64,000 bases of DNA from an uncultured Polaribacter sp. (GTDB lineage Bacteria > Bacteroidota > Bacteroidia > Flavobacteriales > Flavobacteriaceae): positions 124,001 through 188,000 of the forward strand of contig CANMHT010000005.1 in the NCBI GenBank assembly GCA_947497755.1, written 5' to 3'. Below, one piece after another: positions 17,291 through 25,295 of this stretch. A program made the translations under genes and the position numbers. The notes under the pieces were generated by a model, which was not told the DNA's origin, did not search any database, and worked only from the letters and a program-made list of their open reading frames with translations. Each line of letters starts with the position of its first letter. Positions within the stretch are counted from its first letter, which is position 1.

Positions 17291-17425
17291 ATGTTTGGAT
17301 TGAATTTACCTTTAGTTTCTTGGACAAATGGAACCATTATGATTGGTGTGTTTGCATTAGTAGTCATCGGGCTAGTTGTTGCATTGTTATTACTTGTTAA
17401 TAGTGGTAGTAAAAAATCCAAATAA
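17291..17425 (+). CDS. Small single-pass membrane protein, 44 residues
   Basis: A 44-codon ORF from ATG 17291 to TAA 17423-17425. It has a short N-terminus (MFGLNLPLVSWTNGT), one long hydrophobic segment (residues 16-36) and a basic tail GSKKSK, so the tail should face the cytosol. It is followed after 20 bases by a strong terminator, which supports a real transcript end. I cannot assign a function. It may be the last gene of the RND operon, 57 bases away, or have its own promoter. Confidence 0.6.
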   Translation: MFGLNLPLVSWTNGTIMIGVFALVVIGLVVALLLLVNSGSKKSK

Positions 17426-17445
17426 AACTAATAGAATCAAAAATT

Positions 17446-17474
17446 AAAAAGCACCTAAAAAGGTGCTTTTTTTT
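17446..17474 (+). terminator. Intrinsic terminator of RND system 1 region
   Basis: An 11-bp stem, AAAAAGCACCT (17446-17456) with AGGTGCTTTTT (17461-17471), an AAAA loop and an eight-T run. It separates the small membrane protein from the MarR promoter region. Confidence 0.9.
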
Positions 17475-17575
17475 AGGCTTTTTTTAACAAAAAAACAGTA
17501 TTTCTTCTTTAAACCTTTTCTCATACTTTCTATCTAATAGCAAGGAATTTCTTAACTAAGTTTTAACTAAAAAGT

Positions 17576-17599
17576 AAATAGTTGCACATGCAACTATTT
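17576..17599 (+). promoter_or_regulatory. MarR-type operator
   Basis: A perfect inverted repeat, AAATAGTTGC-ACAT-GCAACTATTT (10-bp arms, 4-base spacer), in the TTGC-N4-GCAA style of MarR sites. It covers the -33 zone of the marR promoter, whose -7 box starts 12 bases later. Autorepression of the whole pump operon is the likely logic. Confidence 0.82.
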
Positions 17600-17610
17600 G
17601 TAAAAAGATG

Positions 17611-17618
17611 TACCTTTG
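17611..17618 (+). promoter_or_regulatory. -7 promoter box of MarR/RND operon 2
   Basis: TACCTTTG matches TAnnTTTG exactly. It lies downstream of the in-frame ATG at 17608, so that codon cannot be the start. It ends only 4 bases before the ATG at 17623, which suggests a leaderless or nearly leaderless transcript. Confidence 0.7.
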
Positions 17619-17622
17619 CTTT

Positions 17623-18087
17623 ATGAAAACAACGAAGCATTTTATTGATTTTGAAAACTCGTTAGGACCTTGGTTAGGTAAAACGGTAAAGCTTATGGAG
17701 TTCTTTTTACAAGAAGCGTTTGACAACGCTGCGTTAGATTTGACAAAAGAACAAATGGTGGTATTAAAAAAATTGACATTTAAAGACGGTTTAAATCAAA
17801 ATGAGTTGGCTTTTTTAACCTTGCGAAATAAGTCTTCACTTACTCGCTTACTAACAAAAATGGAAAAAAAGACCTATATCATAAGAAAGCAAGATGTAAA
17901 AGATAAAAGAATTAAGCGTGTATACATTACAGAAAAAGGGAGAGCAACTTTCGATAAATCAAGACCTATTATCAAACAATTGATTGATAGGATGGAAGAA
18001 TGTATTTCTGATAATGAAAAACAGCAAATGATTACAATATTACAAAAGATTCAATCAAACTTCAGTTCAGATAAAGAACTTAAATAA
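17623..18087 (+). CDS. MarR family transcriptional regulator
   Basis: A 154-residue winged-helix repressor. The HTH is near 55-85 (LNQNELAFLTLRNKSSLTRLLTKMEKKTYI, cited in part), the wing near 88-105 with the DKRIKRVYITEKGR sequence typical of MarR (DxRxxxxxLTxxG), and dimerising helices lie at both ends. It is the first gene of a MarR-adaptor-RND-TolC operon and should repress it through the palindrome at 17576-17599 until an effector binds. The start at 17623 is chosen because an upstream in-frame ATG (17608) precedes the -7 box. Confidence 0.92.
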   Translation: MKTTKHFIDFENSLGPWLGKTVKLMEFFLQEAFDNAALDLTKEQMVVLKKLTFKDGLNQNELAFLTLRNKSSLTRLLTKMEKKTYIIRKQDVKDKRIKRVYITEKGRATFDKSRPIIKQLIDRMEECISDNEKQQMITILQKIQSNFSSDKELK

Positions 18088-18096
18088 TTATTTAAA

Positions 18097-19209
18097 ATGA
18101 GAAAAATTATACTATCGGTATTAGGAGTATTACTAATTGTTGGAGCCGTTTTTTTAGCAAAAACCATGATTGCTAATAAGCAAAAACCAAAACCTAAATT
18201 CAACAAAATAGTAAAAACCGTTTTTGTAAAAGAAGTACAAAATAAAAATATTCCAATTGCCATCATTGCAAACGGAAATTTGTTGGCAAAAAATAGAATA
18301 GAGTTGTTTTCTGAAGTGCAAGGGGTGTTGCAAACCCCAAAGGTTTTTAAACCAGGAACAACGTATGCAAAAGGAGAAACATTATTAAGCATTAATAAAG
18401 ATGAGTTTAAAGCAAGTTTACAATCTCAAAAGAGCAATTTGTTTAACTTATTAACTTCTGCAATGCCAGATATTAGATTGGATTACCCAAAAGAGTTTGC
18501 AAAATGGGAAACCTATTTAACTCGTTTTGATTTTGACAAACCAATACCAGTTTTACCAAAGTTTTCTTCAGATAAAGAAAAGTATTTTATCTCTGGAAGA
18601 GGAATATTAACTAGCTATTATGCAGTTAAAAATTTAGAAGTAAAACTAGATAAGTATCAAATAAAAGCACCTTATTCTGGCGTTTTAACAGAAGCTTCAG
18701 TTACCGCTGGATCATTAGTAAGAGTTGGACAAAAACTAGGAGAGTTTATTGATCCATCTGTTTTTGAGATTGAAGTTTCTGTCAATGCATCCTCAGCAGA
18801 ATTATTAAAAGTTGGAAGCACTGTTTTATTAACTAACTTAAATAAATCTACTCAGTATTCTGGTAAAGTTGTTCGAGTAAATAGCAAAGTAGATGTAACA
18901 ACACAAACAGTGAAAGCTTTTATCGAGTTAAAAGGTAAAAACTTAAAAGAAGGGATGTATTTAGAAGCCTCTTTAGATGCTAAATCAGAAGAAAATGCCA
19001 TAGAAATTCCAAGAAAATTATTAATCAATAATAGGAGCGTGTATACCGTTAAAAATGATAGTGTATTAAGTTTAACAAAAGTAAATCCGGTATATTTTAA
19101 TAAAGAAACTGTTGTGGTAAAAGGGTTAAAGAATCGTACTCAAATCCTTACCCAAATTTTACCTGGAGCTTATGATGGAATGATTGTTAAAATCAATAAA
19201 AAGAAATAA
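18097..19209 (+). CDS. RND efflux periplasmic adaptor (system 2)
   Basis: A 370-residue membrane fusion protein anchored by one N-terminal hydrophobic segment (about 4-24) rather than a lipobox. The two lipoyl halves are near 45-100 and 180-215 (KYQIKAPYSGVLTEASVTAG), the hairpin between them is short, and beta-barrel and membrane-proximal domains follow (about 215-365). It couples the RND pump to the TolC duct. The ATG is 9 bases after the marR stop, and the next gene starts 4 bases after its own stop. Confidence 0.9.
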   Translation: MRKIILSVLGVLLIVGAVFLAKTMIANKQKPKPKFNKIVKTVFVKEVQNKNIPIAIIANGNLLAKNRIELFSEVQGVLQTPKVFKPGTTYAKGETLLSINKDEFKASLQSQKSNLFNLLTSAMPDIRLDYPKEFAKWETYLTRFDFDKPIPVLPKFSSDKEKYFISGRGILTSYYAVKNLEVKLDKYQIKAPYSGVLTEASVTAGSLVRVGQKLGEFIDPSVFEIEVSVNASSAELLKVGSTVLLTNLNKSTQYSGKVVRVNSKVDVTTQTVKAFIELKGKNLKEGMYLEASLDAKSEENAIEIPRKLLINNRSVYTVKNDSVLSLTKVNPVYFNKETVVVKGLKNRTQILTQILPGAYDGMIVKINKKK

Positions 19210-19213
19210 GGAA

Positions 19214-22200
19214 ATGAAAAAAATAATCACATATTTTATCAAATTTCCTGTAGCAGTTAATGTAACTATTATTGCATTTATTGCTTTTGGTTTGATAGGA
19301 ATTTTTAGCATGAAATCTTCCTTTTTTCCTTTGGTAGATTCGCAATTAATAACCATTAATTTAACCTATCCAGGAGCGTCCCCTGCTGAAATAGAAGAAG
19401 GAGTAGTTTTAAAAATAGAAGACAATTTAAAAGGAATTGTAGGGGTAGAAAGAGTTACTTCAGTTTCTAGAGAAAATGCAGCGAGTGTTAATGTAGAAGT
19501 AGAAAAAGGAAAGAATATAGATATTGTCCTTTCTGATGTAAAAAATGCAGTAGATAGAGTTCCTTCTTTCCCAACAGGAATGGAGCCACCTGTAATTGCA
19601 AAAGTAGAAAGTATACGACCAACAATTAGCTTTACTGTAAGTGGAGAAAATTTGCCGTTAAAAACCCTAAAACAATATGCTAGATCTATGGAAAATGATT
19701 TAAGAAATATTGAAGGTTTGTCTCAGGTGAGTTTATCTGGTTTTCCGGATGAAGAAATTGCGATTTCTGTAAATGAAAATAAATTAAGAGCATATAATTT
19801 ATCTTTTACTGAAGTAGCAAATGCTGTAAGAAGCACCAATATTTTAATTACTGGTGGGAATATAAAAACTGCCGAAGAAGATTATCTAATTAGAGCTAGA
19901 AATAGGTCTTATTACGGAATAGAACTTCAGAATGTTATTGTAAAAACAGAAAGAACAGGAAATATTATTCGTTTAAAAGACGTAGCAACTATAAAAGATA
20001 CTTGGTCAGAAAATCCAGACAGAATTTATTATAATGGAGAGGTTGCGGTTAATATTACCGTAAATAATACCAATAGTGAAGATTTAATTTCTACTGCAGA
20101 CAATGTAAAAGAATATATAAATAAGTTTAATCAACAACATGATAATGTAACTATTAATATTTCTAGCGATTCTTCAATTACACTGAACCAAAGAACGCAA
20201 TTATTAGCAGAAAATGGGTTGGTTGGAGTTTTATTAGTCTTGTTCTTTTTGGCTTTATTTTTAAATGTAAGATTGGCATTTTGGGTAGCTTTTGGTTTAC
20301 CAATAGCCTTTTTAGGAATGTTTATTTTTGCGGCTCAATTAGGCGTAACAATTAATGTGCTTTCTTTATTTGGGATGATCATTGTTATTGGTATTTTGGT
20401 TGATGACGGTATTGTTATTGGAGAAAATATTTACCACCATTATTACGACAAAGGAAAAACCCGTATTAGAGCAGCAATTGATGGGACTTTAGAAGTTATT
20501 CCTCCAATTGTTTCTGCCATTTTAACAACAATTATAGCCTTTTCTACTTTCTTTTTTTTAGACGGAAGAATAGGGAACTTTTTTAGTGAGGTATCAACGA
20601 TAGTACTTTTAACATTAAGTGTTTCGCTAATTGAAGCTTTGATTATTTTACCTGCACATATTGCACATTCAAAAGCACTTTCTAGAAATAGAAAAAAGAC
20701 AAATAAAATAGATGCATTTTTTACCAATATTAATAAAAAAGCAGATGAGCTTTTGGTAAAAATGAGAGATACCTTGTATTTACCATTTTTAAAGTTCTTT
20801 TTAAAACATAAATTATTAGGATTTGGGATTCCGTTAGCCCTATTTATCTTTAGTATTGGAGCTGTAGGAGGCGGAATTGTAAGAACTTCATTTTTTCCAT
20901 CTATTGCGAGTGATCGAGTTCAGATAAACTTAAAAATGCCTCAAGGAACTAATGAAAAAATTACGGATTCTATCATTTCATCTATAGAAGATAAAGTATG
21001 GTTGGTTAATAAAGATTACACTAAAAAGCAGGCTTCTGGAGAACAAGTAGTACAAAATGTCATAAAAAGAATTGGTCCTGGAACATCAAATGCAACGCTA
21101 ACTGTAAACTTATTACCAGGTGAATCCAGAGACTTTTCTTCACCAGAAATTACCAATGCAATCAGAGAAAAAGCAGGTAAAGTATATGGAGTAGAAAGCC
21201 TCACTTTTGGATCAGGAGGAAACTTTGGAGGTAGTCCGGTTGCTGTATCCTTATTAGGAAATAATATTACCGAATTAAAGGCTGCTAAAACAGCTTTAAA
21301 AAGAGAATTGGAGAATAATTCTCTATTAAAAGATATTTCTGATAATGATCCTGCCGGAATTAAAGAGCTTAACATAAAACTTAAAGACAAAGCGTACTTG
21401 TTAGGATTGAATTTACAATCTGTAATGAACCAAGTTCGATATGGTTTCTTTGGGTTTCAAGCGCAACGTTTTCAGAGAGGACAAGATGAAATTAAAGTTT
21501 GGGTGAGGTACGAAAAAGGAAATAGGTCTTCTATTAAAAATTTAGATGATATGCGTATTATAGCACCTACTGGAGATCGTATCCCATTTTCTGAAATAGC
21601 AAGTTATCAAATAGAAAGAGGAGAAGTAGCAATTAATCATTTAAGTGGTAAAAGAGAAATTCAAATCACTGCAGATATGAAAACTCCAGGAGAAAGCGCT
21701 ACAGATATTTTAGAAGATATCAAAACCCGAATTATGCCAGAGATAACTTCTAAATACCCAACAGTCTCTCCTTTGTATGAAGGTCAAAATAGAGAAGCTA
21801 AAAAAACCATTGATTCTGTAAATATTGTAGGGCCAATTATACTGGTTTTAATATACATGACCATTGCCTTTACATTTAGAACCTATAGCCAACCAATATT
21901 ATTAATAATAATGATTCCTTTTAGTATGATAGGTGTAGTTTGGGGTCATTATATTCACGGATTTGCTATCAATATCCTTTCTTGGTTAGGAATCATTGCT
22001 TTGATTGGAATTATGGTAAATGACGGACTTGTTTTAATAGGAAAGTTTAATGGATACTTAAGAGAAGGAATGAACTTTGATGACGCTTTAATACAAGCAG
22101 GAAAATCTCGTTTTAGAGCCATTTTCTTAACCTCATTAACAACCATTGCAGGATTAGCACCATTAATGCTAGAAACAAGTAGACAAGCTCAGTTCTTAAT

Positions 22201-22393
22201 TCCGATGGCAATATCTATTTCATACGGAATTGCTATTGCAACAGTATTAACCTTGGTTATGTTACCATTATTATTATCAGTTTCAAACAGTATAAAAGTT
22301 GGAATAAAATGGTTAAAAACCGGAAATGATATCACCAAAGAAGAAGTAGAAAGAGCCATTATAGAATCTAATTATGAGAACGATGAAGAATAG
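19214..22393 (+). CDS. RND efflux permease (system 2)
   Basis: A 1059-residue AcrB-type pump with 12 predicted membrane helices and two periplasmic domains (about 40-320 and 555-865). The helix-4 Asp pair is seen in GILVDDGIVIGENIYHH (near 395-411). The YPGASPAEIEEGV porter segment near 50-62 is typical of the family. It differs clearly in sequence from system 1 and is not a recent duplicate. The ATG at 19214 follows a purine-rich AAGGAA stretch and is preferred over the TTG at 19184, which would overlap the adaptor gene by 26 bases. The stop overlaps the TolC gene start. Confidence 0.93.
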   Translation: MKKIITYFIKFPVAVNVTIIAFIAFGLIGIFSMKSSFFPLVDSQLITINLTYPGASPAEIEEGVVLKIEDNLKGIVGVERVTSVSRENAASVNVEVEKGKNIDIVLSDVKNAVDRVPSFPTGMEPPVIAKVESIRPTISFTVSGENLPLKTLKQYARSMENDLRNIEGLSQVSLSGFPDEEIAISVNENKLRAYNLSFTEVANAVRSTNILITGGNIKTAEEDYLIRARNRSYYGIELQNVIVKTERTGNIIRLKDVATIKDTWSENPDRIYYNGEVAVNITVNNTNSEDLISTADNVKEYINKFNQQHDNVTINISSDSSITLNQRTQLLAENGLVGVLLVLFFLALFLNVRLAFWVAFGLPIAFLGMFIFAAQLGVTINVLSLFGMIIVIGILVDDGIVIGENIYHHYYDKGKTRIRAAIDGTLEVIPPIVSAILTTIIAFSTFFFLDGRIGNFFSEVSTIVLLTLSVSLIEALIILPAHIAHSKALSRNRKKTNKIDAFFTNINKKADELLVKMRDTLYLPFLKFFLKHKLLGFGIPLALFIFSIGAVGGGIVRTSFFPSIASDRVQINLKMPQGTNEKITDSIISSIEDKVWLVNKDYTKKQASGEQVVQNVIKRIGPGTSNATLTVNLLPGESRDFSSPEITNAIREKAGKVYGVESLTFGSGGNFGGSPVAVSLLGNNITELKAAKTALKRELENNSLLKDISDNDPAGIKELNIKLKDKAYLLGLNLQSVMNQVRYGFFGFQAQRFQRGQDEIKVWVRYEKGNRSSIKNLDDMRIIAPTGDRIPFSEIASYQIERGEVAINHLSGKREIQITADMKTPGESATDILEDIKTRIMPEITSKYPTVSPLYEGQNREAKKTIDSVNIVGPIILVLIYMTIAFTFRTYSQPILLIIMIPFSMIGVVWGHYIHGFAINILSWLGIIALIGIMVNDGLVLIGKFNGYLREGMNFDDALIQAGKSRFRAIFLTSLTTIAGLAPLMLETSRQAQFLIPMAISISYGIAIATVLTLVMLPLLLSVSNSIKVGIKWLKTGNDITKEEVERAIIESNYENDEE

Positions 22394-23702
22394 TACTAAA
22401 ATCTTTTGTATGCTTGCCTTTTTTGTAAGTGTGCAGTTAGGAGCTCAAACAGTTTTAACAAAAAAAGAAGCGTTAAAAATCGCTTTAGAAAATAATTACG
22501 GAATTAAGATTGCGTACAACAATGTAAAAGTAGCTAAAAACAATTCGAGTATTTATAATACAAGACATTTACCAACTATTTCTGCTTCTACAGGAACAAA
22601 TTATAGCAATAACAATCAAAATATTACTGCTCAAAATGGAAATGTAACAACAGTAAATGGAGCAATTACGAAAAGTTATAATGCTTCTGTTAATTTAAAC
22701 TATACATTGTTTGATGGTTTGGGAAGAAAATATAATTACAAGCAATTAAAAGAGACCTATAACCTTTCTCAGTTACAGGCGAAAGAAACGATAGAAAACA
22801 CCTATTTACAATTGTTTACAGTGTATTTTGAAATAGCTCGACTTTCTGAAAATACTCAGAATTTACAAGATGCTTTAGCCATTTCTAAACAACGTTTGCA
22901 AAGAGCAGAATATCAATACCAATACGGACAAACAACAAAAGTTGCCTTATTAAATGCTCAGGTTGATGTAAATAATGATAGCATTACATTAATGAATTCT
23001 AGACAACAATATTTAAATTCTAAAAGAAGCTTAAATATTATTTTAGGAGTTACTCAAGAACCCAATTTTGACGTAGAAACAACCATTAATTTTACAAAGT
23101 TATTGACCTTACCTAAATTGTTAGAACAGGCTAAATTGAATAATACCTTATTACAGCAAAACAAAAAAAATATAGCAATTAGCGAGTTTAATCTTAAAAT
23201 AAATAAAGCTAGTTTTTTACCAACAGTTTCTTTAACATCTTCGTATGGATGGAACAAGAGTCAGAATCCAGCGACTTCCTTTTTAGCTCAATCTCAATCA
23301 ACAGGATTAAATGCAGGGTTAAATTTATCTTGGAATATTTTTGATGGCGGAAGTACTAAAACTAGAGTAGCAAATTCTAAAATAGCAATAGAAAATCAGA
23401 AAATAGCAATGCAGCAACAGCAAGAAACTGTAGAAAATAATCTAAGAAATACTTGGGGAAGTTATCAGAATAGTCTGTTTGTTTTAAAAGCTCAAGAGCA
23501 AAACATCTTAACAAGTCAGAATAACTTTGATAGAACAGAAGAAAAGTACAAATTAGGTCAAGTTTCTTCAATTGAATTTAGACAAGCGCAGATAAATTTA
23601 CTAAATGCAAAAACAGCATTAAGCAATGCTAAGTTTGATGCAAAACTAATTGAACTGCAATTATTACAAATAAGTGGGCAATTAATTAATAGCGAGATTT
23701 AA
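22374..23702 (+). CDS. TolC family outer membrane efflux protein (system 2)
   Basis: A 442-residue outer membrane factor with a signal peptide ending at LGAQ (about residue 25), two repeated helical/beta halves, and motifs such as YQYQYGQTTKVALLNAQVDV near 180-200 and EEKYKLGQVSSIEFRQAQIN near 388-408. It completes the second tripartite pump. It overlaps the end of the RND gene by 20 bases, so translation is coupled; a second ATG three codons later (22383) is an equally good start. A 17-bp hairpin follows at 23711. Confidence 0.9.
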   Translation: MRTMKNSTKIFCMLAFFVSVQLGAQTVLTKKEALKIALENNYGIKIAYNNVKVAKNNSSIYNTRHLPTISASTGTNYSNNNQNITAQNGNVTTVNGAITKSYNASVNLNYTLFDGLGRKYNYKQLKETYNLSQLQAKETIENTYLQLFTVYFEIARLSENTQNLQDALAISKQRLQRAEYQYQYGQTTKVALLNAQVDVNNDSITLMNSRQQYLNSKRSLNIILGVTQEPNFDVETTINFTKLLTLPKLLEQAKLNNTLLQQNKKNIAISEFNLKINKASFLPTVSLTSSYGWNKSQNPATSFLAQSQSTGLNAGLNLSWNIFDGGSTKTRVANSKIAIENQKIAMQQQQETVENNLRNTWGSYQNSLFVLKAQEQNILTSQNNFDRTEEKYKLGQVSSIEFRQAQINLLNAKTALSNAKFDAKLIELQLLQISGQLINSEI

Positions 23703-23710
23703 AAATTCTC

Positions 23711-23750
23711 AATAAAAGGTTAAACTTCAAAAGTTTAACCTTTTATTTTT
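23711..23750 (+). terminator. Terminator hairpin after RND system 2
   Basis: A perfect 17-bp stem, AATAAAAGGTTAAACTT (23711-23727) with AAGTTTAACCTTTTATT (23731-23747), and a 3-base loop. It is followed by a T-rich tail. Confidence 0.82.
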
Positions 23751-23770
23751 ATTTATTCTAAATAAATGAG

Positions 23771-23778
23771 TACTTTTG
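23771..23778 (+). promoter_or_regulatory. -7 promoter box of Cys-rich small protein
   Basis: TACTTTTG matches TAnnTTTG exactly and ends 16 bases before the ATG at 23795, which supports expression of the small ORF. Confidence 0.6.
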
Positions 23779-23794
23779 CATCATAATTTAGAAT

Positions 23795-23968
23795 ATGATT
23801 ATTTTTTATACAGAAAAATCAAAGGTAAAACCATTAGTAAATACTGTTTCTTGTGATAGTATTTGTACTTCTAATTGTATTAAGCCAAAGAGTAAATGCT
23901 GTAATAAGTATAAAAAAAAGGGCATCAACTGTAAGCGATGCCCAAACATTTTATTAAAAAGTGCTTAA
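23795..23968 (+). CDS. Cysteine-rich small protein, 57 residues
   Basis: A short ORF from ATG 23795 to TAA 23966-23968. The 57-residue product holds seven Cys: C20, C24, C28, C35, C36, C46 and C49. The C-terminal block KCCNKYKKKGINCKRCP has the spacing of a small zinc- or metal-binding knuckle (CC-x9-C-x2-C). There is no signal peptide. A perfect -7 box lies 16 bases upstream. I recall similar short Cys/Lys-rich hypothetical proteins from Flavobacteriaceae but cannot name a family. The codons for KKKGIN overlap the terminator hairpin of the leftward acyl-CoA dehydrogenase gene (23912-23943), so the same DNA would serve both purposes. Confidence 0.62.
   Translation: MIIFYTEKSKVKPLVNTVSCDSICTSNCIKPKSKCCNKYKKKGINCKRCPNILLKSA
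23912..23943 (-). terminator. Terminator of acyl-CoA dehydrogenase gene, inside the Cys-rich ORF
   Basis: Read on the minus strand: GGGCATC, a 10-base loop, GATGCCC, then eight T residues. It lies about 50 bases after the leftward stop at 23994 and within the plus-strand Cys-rich ORF. Confidence 0.85.
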
Positions 23969-23993
23969 TTATTAAAAAAGCAGTCTATGACTG

Positions 23994-25172
23994 TTATTTA
24001 AAAGCATTTAATCCTGTTATATCAAGTCCAGTAATTAATAAGTGAATATCGTGTGTACCTTCATAAGTAATAACACTTTCTAAGTTCATCGAATGACGCA
24101 TGATTGAGTATTCACCTGTGATTCCCATTCCTCCTAACATTTGTCTTGCTTCTCTAGCAATATTAATTGCCATATCTACATTGTTACGTTTCGCCATAGA
24201 TATTTGAGCAGAAGTAGCTCTTCCTTCGTTACGTAAAACTCCCAAACGCCAAGTTAATAATTGTGCTTTGGTAATTTCTGTAATCATTTCTGCTAATTTC
24301 TTTTGTTGCAGTTGAAATTGACCAATAGGTTTTCCAAATTGCTCACGTTCTTTTGCATAACGTAAAGCAGTATCGTAACAATCCATGGCAGCACCAATGG
24401 CACCCCAAGCAATTCCGTAACGAGCAGAATCTAAACAGCCTAATGGTGCACCTAATCCAGATTTATTTGGTAAAAGATTTTCTTTTGGCACTTTAACGTT
24501 ATCAAAAATTAATTCTCCAGTTGCAGAAGCTCTTAAAGACCATTTGTTGTGTGTTTCTGGAGTAGAAAAACCTTCCATTCCACGTTCAACAATAAGACCG
24601 TGAATTCTACCTTCTTCATTTTTAGCCCAAACAACAGCAACTTGCGCAAAAGGAGCATTAGAAATCCACATTTTTGCACCGTTTAAAAGATAATGATCAC
24701 CCATATCTTTGTACTTTGTTTCCATTCCGCCAGGATTTGATCCATGGTTTGGCTCAGTTAATCCAAAACAACCAATCCATTCACCAGAAGCTAGTTTTGG
24801 TAAGTATTTTTGACGCTGTTCTTCGTTTCCGTATTTCCAAATAGGATACATAACTAAAGAAGACTGTACAGAAGCAGTAGAACGTACACCAGAATCGCCA
24901 CGTTCTATTTCTTGCATAATTAAACCATAAGATATTTGATCCAGTCCAGCACCTCCATATTCTTCAGGAATATAAGGTCCAAAAGCACCAATTTCTGCCA
25001 AACCATTAATAATTTGATTTGGGAATTCTGCTTTTTGAGCATATTCTTCAATAATTGGAGAAACTTCTCTTTTTACCCATTCTCTAGAAGCGTCTCTAAC
25101 CAATTTGTGTTCTTCGGTTAATAAATCGTCTAGTTGGTAATAATCTGGTGCTTGAAATAAATCTGGTTTCAT
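23994..25172 (-). CDS. Acyl-CoA dehydrogenase (glutaryl-CoA dehydrogenase-like)
   Basis: A 392-residue flavoenzyme with the N-terminal helical, middle beta and C-terminal helical domains of the family. Visible motifs are the FAD-binding CFGLTEPNHGSNPGGM segment (near 137-152), MWISNAPFAQVAVVWAK, the REQFGKPIGQFQLQQ loop and the catalytic TYEGTHDIH with its Glu (near 372). The HGSNPGG and YEGTHDI forms are closest to glutaryl-CoA dehydrogenase, which makes crotonyl-CoA in lysine/tryptophan breakdown, but the exact substrate is uncertain. I start at the ATG of MKPDLFQ (25172). The longer frame (ATG at 25214) would begin upstream of the -7 box at 25196-25203. Confidence 0.9.
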   Translation of the reverse strand: MKPDLFQAPDYYQLDDLLTEEHKLVRDASREWVKREVSPIIEEYAQKAEFPNQIINGLAEIGAFGPYIPEEYGGAGLDQISYGLIMQEIERGDSGVRSTASVQSSLVMYPIWKYGNEEQRQKYLPKLASGEWIGCFGLTEPNHGSNPGGMETKYKDMGDHYLLNGAKMWISNAPFAQVAVVWAKNEEGRIHGLIVERGMEGFSTPETHNKWSLRASATGELIFDNVKVPKENLLPNKSGLGAPLGCLDSARYGIAWGAIGAAMDCYDTALRYAKEREQFGKPIGQFQLQQKKLAEMITEITKAQLLTWRLGVLRNEGRATSAQISMAKRNNVDMAINIAREARQMLGGMGITGEYSIMRHSMNLESVITYEGTHDIHLLITGLDITGLNAFK

Positions 25173-25195
25173 TATGTGTGAATTTATAAGTGCAT

Positions 25196-25203
25196 CAAAT
25201 TTA
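25196..25203 (-). promoter_or_regulatory. -7 promoter box of acyl-CoA dehydrogenase gene
   Basis: The minus strand reads TAAATTTG, an exact TAnnTTTG match, 23 bases before the ATG at 25172. It decides between the two possible starts. Confidence 0.65.
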
Positions 25204-25282
25204 AAGAATACCAATGAAAAAAAGTAACATTATTTTTAAAATAAAGACAAAATCTTTTTATACGAAAGCAATACGAATTATG

Positions 25283-25290
25283 TAAGTTTG
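25283..25290 (+). promoter_or_regulatory. -7 promoter box of rnpA operon
   Basis: TAAGTTTG is an exact TAnnTTTG match ending 5 bases before the rnpA ATG, so the transcript would have almost no 5' leader. Confidence 0.6.
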
Positions 25291-25295
25291 TACTA

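Noticed and set aside
17608..17622. ATG five codons upstream of marR
   Set aside because: It lies before the -7 box at 17611-17618, and the downstream ATG gives a normal MarR N-terminus.
19184..19213. TTG start of the RND pump in system 2
   Set aside because: It would overlap the adaptor gene by 26 bases; the ATG at 19214 follows a purine-rich spacer and gives the usual N-terminus.
20443..20727. Minus-strand ORFs inside RND and TonB genes (for example here, 5172-5357, 21016-21390, 55891-56157)
   Set aside because: Each is fully inside a strong gene on the other strand, with no promoter and no family motif.
25173..25214. N-terminal extension of the acyl-CoA dehydrogenase
   Set aside because: The promoter box at 25196-25203 falls within it, and family members start near MKPDLFQ.
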